Shown here: positions 57,263-64,000 of the stretch, in pieces
Position numbering within the stretch: the stretch's first letter is position 1
Layout: the number at the start of each line of letters is the position of its first letter
From: Haloplanus rubicundus
GTDB taxonomy: Archaea > Halobacteriota > Halobacteria > Halobacteriales > Haloferacaceae
Length of the DNA stretch: 64,000 bases
NCBI RefSeq assembly: GCF_003342675.1
Contig: NZ_CP031148.1
Span: forward strand, 1,550,001 to 1,614,000
Reading direction: 5' to 3'
Made by a program: the position numbers and the translations under genes
The notes under the pieces: model-generated
Seen by the model: only the letters and a program-made list of their open reading frames with translations
What the model was told of the DNA's origin: nothing
The model's database searches: none

Positions 57263-58420
57263 TTACTCGTCGACGTTCTCCGGACTGCGGGGGTGGTAGT
57301 CGGTGTCGTACTCGCCCGGCTTCCCGTCCATCCGGTCGGGGTTGGCTCGTCCCGACAGCAACAGGAAGTCGACGATGGTCAGGGCGAGCATCGACTCGAC
57401 GACCGGGACACCCCGCGGCGGGAGCACCGGATCGTGGCGCCCGACGACCTGAATCTCCTTTTCCTCGCGCGTCTCCCAGTCGACGGTCGTCTGGGTCTTC
57501 GGGATGGAGGTGGGGGCGTGGATCGTCACTTCGCCACGGATCGGCTGGCCGGTCGTGATGCCGCCCTGAATCCCCCCGTGGTCGTTGCCGACGGGCACCG
57601 GGTCGCCGTCCTCGTCGAACTCCCAGTCCTCGTTGCGCTCCGACCCCCTGTACCGGCGCGCCTCGCGCCCGAGGCCGAACTCGAAGGCCGTCGCCGCCGG
57701 CACCGACATCATCGCCTGTCCGAGGCGAGCGGAGACGGAGTCGAACCGCGGTGCCCCGAGCCCCCGGGGGACGCCACGTGCCTCGAACTCGACGGAACCG
57801 CCGATGGAGTCGCCCTCCTTCTGGTACTGCTCGATCCGCTCGCGCATCCGTTCGGCCGTCTCGGGGTGACCACACCGCACCTCGTTGTCCTCGCTGTGTT
57901 CCAGCATCTCCTCGAAGCTCACCGCGGGCGCTTCGATGTCACCGATCTGGTTGACGTGGGCCTTGAGTTCGATTCCGTGGTCGCCCAGAATCTTCTTCGC
58001 CACCGCGCCCGCGGCCACCCAGTTCACCGTCTCGCGAGCCGAGGAGCGCCCGCCGCCGCCCCAGTTGCGCGTCCCGAACTTCGCGGAGTACGTGAAGTCG
58101 CCGTGGGAGGGGCGGGGCGCGGTGATGAACGGTTCGTACTTGCCCGAGCGGGCGTCCTTGTTCTGGATGACCATGCCAATCGGCGTGCCGGTCGTGTAGC
58201 CGTCCTGCACGCCGCTGTGGATGCGCACCTCGTCGGGTTCGCCCCGACTGGTGGTGATCATCGACTGCCCCGGCTTGCGCCGGTCGAGGTCGCCCTGGAT
58301 GTCTTCCTCGGACAGCTCCAGTCCGGCCGGACAGCCCGAGACGACGACGCCCATCGCGTCGCCGTGGCTCTCGCCGTAGGTCGTCACCTGAAACAGACGA
58401 CCGAATCGGTTACCGTTCAT
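57263..58420 (-). CDS. aroC: Chorismate synthase
   Basis: A 385-residue enzyme. [17 protein letters not shown] at the start, then [46 protein letters not shown] and [13 protein letters not shown] are the conserved family blocks for FMN and EPSP binding. It makes chorismate in the shikimate pathway. The ATG at 58420 overlaps the aroA 3' end by 11 bases, so the pair is one operon. Confidence 0.96.
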   Translation of the reverse strand: MNGNRFGRLFQVTTYGESHGDAMGVVVSGCPAGLELSEEDIQGDLDRRKPGQSMITTSRGEPDEVRIHSGVQDGYTTGTPIGMVIQNKDARSGKYEPFITAPRPSHGDFTYSAKFGTRNWGGGGRSSARETVNWVAAGAVAKKILGDHGIELKAHVNQIGDIEAPAVSFEEMLEHSEDNEVRCGHPETAERMRERIEQYQKEGDSIGGSVEFEARGVPRGLGAPRFDSVSARLGQAMMSVPAATAFEFGLGREARRYRGSERNEDWEFDEDGDPVPVGNDHGGIQGGITTGQPIRGEVTIHAPTSIPKTQTTVDWETREEKEIQVVGRHDPVLPPRGVPVVESMLALTIVDFLLLSGRANPDRMDGKPGEYDTDYHPRSPENVDE

Positions 58421-59702
58421 GTTCGTCCAGTTCGGCCCCGAGGTCATAAAGCACGTCGAAGAACCCCGGGAAGGAGACGTCGACGTGATCCGCGCCAGCG
58501 ACGGCAGTCGTTCCCTCGGCGACGAGGCCAGCGATGGCGAGCGACATGACGATCCGGTGGTCGTCGTGGCCCGCCACCGTCGCCCCTCGCAGGTCGCTCT
58601 CTCCCCCGTGGATCGTCAGGGTGTCTTCCTCCTCGGTCACCGCGGCGCCCAGTGTCTCCAGTTCCGTCGCCATCGCGCGCACCCGGTCGGTCTCCTTCAG
58701 CCGGACGTGCTCGCAGTTGACGATCCGGGTGTCGCCGTCCGCGACGGCGCCGAGGACCGCGATGGTGGGCAGGAGGTCCGGCGTGTCGCCCACGTCAACC
58801 TCGACGCCCGTGAGGTCGCTCCGGCGGACCGTGATCTCGCCCGCCTCGCGGTCCCACGAGATATCGGCACCCATGCGTTCCAGCACGTCGACGATGGCGC
58901 TGTCGCCCTGCGCGCTGGGGTAGGCACCCTCGACGACGACGCCCCCCTCCGCCCCCGCGACGGCGCCCGCCGCGAGCAGGTACGACATCGACGAGAAGTC
59001 GCCGGGCACGGGGTAGGGATCGACCCGTTCGTATCGCTGCCCGCCCGGCACCCGGTAGCCCGTCGTCGTCTCCGCCGCCTCGATCCCGAAGGCGTCCAGC
59101 ACTTCGAGCGTGATGTCGACGTAGGGCGCCGACTTCAGTTCGGTTTCGAGGTCGATGTCGATCCCGTCGTCGGTCACCGCGCCCACCATCAGGAGCGCGG
59201 TGATGTACTGCGAGGACACGTCGCCGGGGATGGAGACGGTGCCGCCCGCAATCGGTCCGCCAACGACCAGCGGCGCCTGTCCGTTGCCCCGCGTGCTCTC
59301 CGCGCGCCCGCCGAGTTGCTCGACGGCGTCGAGCAAGGGTCCCTGCGGCCGCGAGCGTAGCGAGTCGTCGCCCGTCAGTACCGTCAGGCCGTCCCCGAGC
59401 GCCGCACACGCCGTGACGAGTCGGGTGGTCGTCCCGCTGTTCGCACAGTCGATGACGTCGTCGGGGACGCCCGGCCGGCCGGCGAAGCCAGTCACGTCCA
59501 GGTCGCCGTCCGTGCGGTCGACGGTTCCTCCGAAGGCCTCGACAGCACGCATCGTCGCCCGCGTGTCCGCGCTCACGAGCGGATCGGCGACGACGGCGCC
59601 GTCGCTGTACCCCGCCGCGAGGATCGCCCGGTGCGTGTAGCTCTTCGACGGCGGCGCGCGCGCCCGTCCCCCGACCCGTGATCTGGTGATGTCCACGTCC
59701 AT
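58410..59702 (-). CDS. aroA: 3-phosphoshikimate 1-carboxyvinyltransferase (EPSP synthase)
   Basis: A 430-residue two-domain enzyme. [19 protein letters not shown] near residue 17 binds shikimate phosphate/[11 protein letters not shown] and [12 protein letters not shown] follow, and [20 protein letters not shown] with [15 protein letters not shown] are in the second half. It produces EPSP for aroC. Confidence 0.96.
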   Translation of the reverse strand: MDVDITRSRVGGRARAPPSKSYTHRAILAAGYSDGAVVADPLVSADTRATMRAVEAFGGTVDRTDGDLDVTGFAGRPGVPDDVIDCANSGTTTRLVTACAALGDGLTVLTGDDSLRSRPQGPLLDAVEQLGGRAESTRGNGQAPLVVGGPIAGGTVSIPGDVSSQYITALLMVGAVTDDGIDIDLETELKSAPYVDITLEVLDAFGIEAAETTTGYRVPGGQRYERVDPYPVPGDFSSMSYLLAAGAVAGAEGGVVVEGAYPSAQGDSAIVDVLERMGADISWDREAGEITVRRSDLTGVEVDVGDTPDLLPTIAVLGAVADGDTRIVNCEHVRLKETDRVRAMATELETLGAAVTEEEDTLTIHGGESDLRGATVAGHDDHRIVMSLAIAGLVAEGTTAVAGADHVDVSFPGFFDVLYDLGAELDEHER

Positions 59703-59873
59703 ATCTGGCGGTCGGGCGGCCGCGGTATCAGGCTACCGAACGCGGCACCCGAGTGTCGCGGCCGTCCCCGACGCGGACCGGTCGACTGCGCCCCGCTGGC
59801 GTGTCGCTTTCGACGCTCGGAACGCCGGCCCCCAAGGCGTTAGGTGCGTGGAACGCGTTGTCACGATGTCGCC

Positions 59874-61643
59874 ATGCCCGAGGAGACACCGCGAATCGCC
59901 CTCGTCGCCGTCCCGGATCGACTCGCGGGGAGGTTAACCGAGACGCTCCGAGACGGGGACTTCGACGTGACGATCGTCGATTCGGCCGGCGAGTGTCTCC
60001 GCCTCGTGGCGCGGGGCGAGGTGGACGGCGTCGTCGGCGGCTACGCCCTTCCCGATCTGGACGGCGTCCGTCTGTTGCGGTCGATCCGGGTCTCCCATCC
60101 GGGCCTTCCCTTCATCTTGATCCTCGAATCGGCGTCGCCGACGATCACCGACGAGGCGGTCGCCGCCGGGGTGAGCGGTTACGTGCCGGCGGACGCCGAT
60201 CCGTCGACGATCCTCGCTCGACTGCAGGCTGCCCTCGACCGGGACGCTCCGTGGTTCTCCGACGAACACCAGCACCGGTATCGCCACCTCATCGAGATGG
60301 CGCCGATTCCGATCAACCTGTTCGACGACACCGGCGAGTCCATCTGGTGTAACGACGCCACCCTCGACCTCCTCGGACTGGACGGCCGGGACGAACTCGT
60401 CGGGCGATCCATCTTCGAGTTCGTCCACCCCGACGACCACGCCCTCGCTCGACGGGAACTGGCCGACGTCATCGAGCGCAAGGAGTCGACCGGGCCGACC
60501 CAGATGAAACTCGAACGGCCCGACGGCGAGGTGCGATACGTACAGGTCTCGACCGCAGTCGGTCGGTTCCTGGGCAAGGACATCGGTCAGGCCGTCGTCG
60601 TCGACATCACGCCGCTTCGCGAGGTGCAGCGTGCCCTCCAGGACGAACGGCGGTTCATCGAGAAGGCCCTCGATACGCTACAGGACGTGTTCTACGTCGT
60701 CGACGCCGACGGCGAACTCCTGCGGTGGAACCAGGCTGTGACCGACATCACCGGCTACGACGACGAGCTGGCGTCGATGAACGTCACGACCCTGTTCGCC
60801 GAGTCGGACCGGCCGCGGGTTCTCGACTCCATCGGGACGGTCGTCGAGGAGGGCTCCGACACTATCGAAGCCACGCTCGTCACCAAACACGGCCACACCT
60901 GCCCGTACGAGTTCCGCGGCCGACGGCTGGACGGCAGCGACGACGGGCCACAGGTGGTCGGGATCGGGCGCGACATCTCGCATCGAAAGGAACGGAAACG
61001 GCAGTTGAAGGCGCTCGAACAGTGGCTCCGCCACAACATTCGCAACGACGTGAACGTCATCCACGGCACCGCCGAGAACGTCCGTGAGGGTCGAATCGGG
61101 AACGTCGACGAGGGCATCCGCCGGATCGAGCGCTACGCCGACCACCTCCTCGAACAGGCCGACCGCGAGCGTCGGATCGTCGAGATACTGACCGAGCCGG
61201 TCGATCCGGTGTCGATAGATCTCGCCGAACTCGCCCGACGGCGCATTGACGCGCTCCGGGAGCGCTACCCCGACGCCGACATCGATCTCACGCACGCCGA
61301 TCCGGTCGTCGTGGCCGCGATTCCGGACCTCTCTGCCGCCCTCGACGAACTGATCGAGAACGCCATAGAGTACGCCGACCACGAGGCGCCGACGGTTCGG
61401 GTCGCCGTCGACGACGAGGGTGTTCGGGGAGTCGTCCACGTCGTCGACGACGGCCCGGGAATCCCCGACATCGAGCGGGACACCTTGGACTTCGACCGCG
61501 ACATCGACCAGCTCCACCACGGCTCCGGGCTCGGACTGCTCTTCGTCTACTGGGTGACCCGGCTCTCCGGCGGCGACATGACCGTCGACGGATCCGACGA
61601 CGGGAGCACCGTCACGCTCGCGTTTCCGGCCCGGCGGGAGTGA
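59874..61643 (+). CDS. Histidine kinase with receiver-like and two PAS domains
   Basis: A 589-residue protein. Residues about 5-115 are a receiver-like fold; the phospho-Asp position reads GGYALPDLDGVRLL, without the usual D-x-x-M-P, so it may be degenerate. PAS domain 1 is at about 130-245 and PAS domain 2 at about 255-375. Then the haloarchaeal H-box LRHNIRNDVNVI (His about 387) and a HATPase_c domain (440-589) with DELIENAIEYADH and DDGPGIP. A soluble sensor kinase; no regulator is adjacent. Confidence 0.9.
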   Translation: MPEETPRIALVAVPDRLAGRLTETLRDGDFDVTIVDSAGECLRLVARGEVDGVVGGYALPDLDGVRLLRSIRVSHPGLPFILILESASPTITDEAVAAGVSGYVPADADPSTILARLQAALDRDAPWFSDEHQHRYRHLIEMAPIPINLFDDTGESIWCNDATLDLLGLDGRDELVGRSIFEFVHPDDHALARRELADVIERKESTGPTQMKLERPDGEVRYVQVSTAVGRFLGKDIGQAVVVDITPLREVQRALQDERRFIEKALDTLQDVFYVVDADGELLRWNQAVTDITGYDDELASMNVTTLFAESDRPRVLDSIGTVVEEGSDTIEATLVTKHGHTCPYEFRGRRLDGSDDGPQVVGIGRDISHRKERKRQLKALEQWLRHNIRNDVNVIHGTAENVREGRIGNVDEGIRRIERYADHLLEQADRERRIVEILTEPVDPVSIDLAELARRRIDALRERYPDADIDLTHADPVVVAAIPDLSAALDELIENAIEYADHEAPTVRVAVDDEGVRGVVHVVDDGPGIPDIERDTLDFDRDIDQLHHGSGLGLLFVYWVTRLSGGDMTVDGSDDGSTVTLAFPARRE

Positions 61644-61715
61644 TCGCCCCCGCCGGGTCGCGACGCCGACCCCGTGACCCTCAGTTACTAAAGGATCACG
61701 TCGAGTAGGTGGCGT

Positions 61716-62765
61716 ATGTTCGAGAAGTCGACGTGGATCAAACTCCCGCGGAACGTGGTCGTGGGCCACGGCGTGCTCGACGACCTCGGCGACGTCGTCG
61801 ACGACCTCTCGGTGGTCGGTCGGCCGCTGGTCGTGACGAGTCCGTCGCCCGAGCGACTGGTCGGCGAGCGGGTCCGTGCCCAGCTCGGCAACGATCCCGC
61901 GACGATCACCGTCGAGCACGCGGGGTTCGACGCCGTCGAGCGCGTCGTCGAAGCCGCCGAGAGCGAGGGCGCAACCTATCTCGTCGGCCTCGGCGGCGGC
62001 AAACCCATCGACACGGCGAAGATGGCGGCCGACCACCTCGGCTTCGGCTTCGTCTCCGTCCCCACCGCGGCCAGTCACGACGGCATCGTCAGCGGCCGCT
62101 CCTCCATCCCCGAGGGCGACACCCGCCACAGCGTGGCTGCCGATCCGCCGCTGGCCGTCGTCGCCGACACCGAAGTCGTCGCGGCCGCGCCGTGGGAGCT
62201 CACCACCGCCGGCTGTGCCGACATCGTCTCCAACTACACCGCCGTCGAGGACTGGCAACTCGCCCACCGCCTGCAGAACGTCGAGTACTCCGAGTACGCG
62301 GGCGCGCTCTCCCGGATGACCGCCGAGATGCTCGTCGAGAACGCCGAGTCGATCAAACAGGGGCTAGAGGAGTCGGCGTGGGTCGTGGTGAAGGCGCTCG
62401 TCTCCTCCGGCGTCGCCATGTCCATCGCGGGCTCCTCGCGGCCCGCGAGCGGCGCCGAACACCTCTTTTCGCATCGGCTGGACCGCATCGAACCCGGCCG
62501 CGCCCTCCACGGCCACCAGGTCGGCGTCGGCTCCATCCTCGTCGCCTACCTCCACGAGGGCGAGAAGGGGATGTGGCGAAACATCCGCGACGCCCTCGCG
62601 GTCATCGGCGCGCCGACGACGGCCGCGGAACTCGGCTTCGACGACGAGACGGTCATCGAGGCGCTGACGACCGCCCACCGCATCCGCGACCGGTACACCA
62701 TCCTCGGCAACGGCATCAGCGAGGCGGCCGCGCGCGAAGCCGCGACGGTGACGGGCGTGATCTAG
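61716..62765 (+). CDS. egsA: sn-Glycerol-1-phosphate dehydrogenase
   Basis: A 349-residue NAD(P)-dependent enzyme. FEKSTWIKLPRNVVVGHGV is the start; LGGGKPIDTAKMAADHLG binds the cofactor; FVSVPTAASHDGIVSGRSSI, CADIVSNYTAVEDW, SSRPASGAEHLFSHRLD and ALHGHQVGVG carry zinc ligands. It makes glycerol-1-phosphate from DHAP, the archaeal membrane lipid backbone, and tpiA in this window provides DHAP. Confidence 0.96.
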   Translation: MFEKSTWIKLPRNVVVGHGVLDDLGDVVDDLSVVGRPLVVTSPSPERLVGERVRAQLGNDPATITVEHAGFDAVERVVEAAESEGATYLVGLGGGKPIDTAKMAADHLGFGFVSVPTAASHDGIVSGRSSIPEGDTRHSVAADPPLAVVADTEVVAAAPWELTTAGCADIVSNYTAVEDWQLAHRLQNVEYSEYAGALSRMTAEMLVENAESIKQGLEESAWVVVKALVSSGVAMSIAGSSRPASGAEHLFSHRLDRIEPGRALHGHQVGVGSILVAYLHEGEKGMWRNIRDALAVIGAPTTAAELGFDDETVIEALTTAHRIRDRYTILGNGISEAAAREAATVTGVI

Positions 62766-62835
62766 ACCCTCACCGCGTCGCGTGGCGACGCTCACAGAAC
62801 GGAAGAGGCAAGCCGGTGCGGTCCAACCCCCCGCT

Positions 62836-63444
62836 ATGGCAACGGCCAGCGCCAGCGGCCCGGTCAAGGACCACCCCGCCGCCGTCACCGCCGTCCTCTC
62901 CGTCGTCGGCTACACCCTCGTCGTCGGCACCTTCCTCGGAGTGGTTCCCGGGTCGATCTTCCCCGACCTCTCGCTCGAACAGGTAAACCGCCTCTCCGAC
63001 GCCATCGCCGTCGTCAACACCGTCGCCACCCTCTCGCTGATCGCCGGCTGGCGGTGGATCCGCCGCGACGAGGTCAAAAAACACGCGACCGCCATGGCCT
63101 CCGCCTTCGGTCTCATCCTCGTCTTTCTCGTCCTCTATCTGACCAAAATCGGCGGCGGCGGCACCAAGGAGTTCGTCGGCCCCCAACTCGTCTACTACGC
63201 CTACCTGGCGATGCTCGCCATCCACATTATCCTCTCTATCGTCTCCGTCCCCGTCGTCCTCTACGCCATCGTTCTCGGCGTGACCCACACCCCGGCCGAA
63301 CTCCGCGACACCGCCCACGCCCGCGTCGGACGGGTCGCAGCCGGCGCGTGGATCCTCTCGCTCTCGCTCGGCGTCGTCACCTACCTCCTCCTCAACCACG
63401 TCTACAGCTGGGAGTTCGTCGAGGCGGCGATTGTTTTCGTTTAA
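62836..63444 (+). CDS. DUF420 family membrane protein
   Basis: A 202-residue protein with five membrane helices. The DUF420 blocks are FPDLSLEQVNRLSDAIAVVNT, GWRWIRRDEVKKHATAMASAF and LVYYAYLAMLAIHIILSIVSVPVVLYAIVLG with conserved histidines. It is related to cytochrome-oxidase accessory proteins, but the function is unproven. ATG 62836 is preferred over GTG 62782. Confidence 0.85.
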   Translation: MATASASGPVKDHPAAVTAVLSVVGYTLVVGTFLGVVPGSIFPDLSLEQVNRLSDAIAVVNTVATLSLIAGWRWIRRDEVKKHATAMASAFGLILVFLVLYLTKIGGGGTKEFVGPQLVYYAYLAMLAIHIILSIVSVPVVLYAIVLGVTHTPAELRDTAHARVGRVAAGAWILSLSLGVVTYLLLNHVYSWEFVEAAIVFV

Positions 63445-63878
63445 TCCCACTTCCCCCGAACCACCAGCGTCGGCACGTCCGTCGCCCGAACGACCCGCTC
63501 CGTGACGCTCCCGACCACGTACCGCTCCACCCCACGTCGGCCGTGGGTCCCCATCACGATCAGATCGATGCTGTTCCCCTCGGCGTAGTCGACGATGGCG
63601 TCCTCGGCGAGACCCTCGATCACCGCCTCGGTCACGTCGACGCCGCGGTCGGCCGCCCGCTCCGACACGGCCGCCGTCGCCGCCTCGCCCTCCTCGTGGA
63701 GCGCGTCGCGGAGGGCGTCGAGACCGAGCCCCGGCGCCTCGTGGGCGATACCGTCGACGTCGACGACGTACAGGGCGTGGACCGTCGCGTCGAACCGTTC
63801 GGCGATGGCCAGTGCGTGTTCGGTGGCCGCCATCGCCGGGTCGCTCCCGTCGGTCGGCACCAGAACGTGATCGTACAT
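63441..63878 (-). CDS. Universal stress protein UspA family
   Basis: A 145-residue ATP-binding-type USP. The start MYDHVLVPTDGSDPAMAATEHAL and the ATP motif G-x2-G-x9-G (MGTHGRRGVERYVVGSVTERV) are visible. It overlaps the DUF420 gene by four bases at the stops. Confidence 0.95.
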   Translation of the reverse strand: MYDHVLVPTDGSDPAMAATEHALAIAERFDATVHALYVVDVDGIAHEAPGLGLDALRDALHEEGEAATAAVSERAADRGVDVTEAVIEGLAEDAIVDYAEGNSIDLIVMGTHGRRGVERYVVGSVTERVVRATDVPTLVVRGKWD

Positions 63879-63961
63879 GGCCGCCGATTCGGTCGCCCAG
63901 CCCTCATATCCCCCGGCGGTTCTCGGCCGGCGGGAACCGCCCCATCGTTCGCCGACGGCGG

Positions 63962-64000
63962 GGATTTTTGGTCACCCGCTTCGTGGGCGGCCGTGTGCGA
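63962..64000 (+). promoter_or_regulatory. Possible promoter and start of a gene beyond the window
   Basis: GGATTTTTGG about 30 bases before GTG 63995 looks like a TATA box for a gene that leaves the window. Only two codons are visible, so this is a weak call. Confidence 0.25.

Overview
The window comes from a haloarchaeon (class Halobacteria). The signs are very high GC, strongly acidic proteins, archaeal TATA boxes 25-30 bases before many start codons (leaderless transcripts), G1P dehydrogenase (EgsA), GTP cyclohydrolase III, a group II chaperonin relative, HalX-type response regulation, short class III prepilin signal peptides, and a tRNA-Trp gene whose intron is a box C/D guide RNA. I cannot name the species; a Haloferacales relative such as Haloplanus is only a guess. 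There is no CRISPR array, no rRNA, no transposase and no integrase in the window, and no gene-free stretch exceeds 300 bases.

Layout. 1-7.6 kb: end of a nucleotide-sugar epimerase, a DUF2797 protein, a Gly/Met-rich acidic protein, two GT4 glycosyltransferases, RNase P component 4, a YhbY/CRM protein overlapping an MscS channel, an HD-domain protein and a peroxiredoxin. 7.8-13 kb: TatA, then an amide cluster of two formamidase paralogues around an AmiS/UreI-type channel, a fluoride-channel gene pair and a winged-helix-like candidate regulator. 13-15.4 kb: a divergent chaperonin with a His-rich tail and an unusual lipoprotein cupredoxin. 15.5-25.5 kb: a type IV pilus-like machine (PilB-type ATPase with a long acidic tail, PilC-type platform protein, six pilin-like proteins). 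25.7-32.2 kb: FAD-linked oxidase, small membrane proteins, HalX response regulator, two small zinc proteins, tRNA-Trp, a pilin, a class V aminotransferase and GTP cyclohydrolase III. 32.2-43.5 kb: two Tat-exported camelysin/TasA-like proteins (one with LamG, one with a beta-helix), a HAD phosphatase, an APC permease with a TrkA partner, OsmC, a UPF0173 hydrolase, a FAH hydrolase and a two-gene GMC dehydrogenase. 43.6-44.7 kb: two adjacent phage/contractile-injection tail-tube proteins with no other tail genes. 44.8-64 kb: hisC, AK6, a CDP-alcohol phosphatidyltransferase, MBF1, nitrilase, tpiA, a HerA/DUF87 ATPase, DinB, an Lrp regulator, KorAB, a DICT protein, aroC/aroA, a PAS histidine kinase, egsA, a DUF420 protein and UspA.

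The most unusual things are: (1) a 78-base palindromic repeat present three times (12978, 37697, 57185), each copy starting one base after the stop codon of a minus-strand gene, with TA at both ends and stems that differ in sequence yet still pair, which looks like a TA-target MITE; (2) the orphan tail-tube pair; (3) the amide/fluoride cluster whose promoters share an A/T-rich motif; (4) tandem partial copies of the tRNA-Trp 3' end, probable integration scars that reach the stop codon of a pilin gene.
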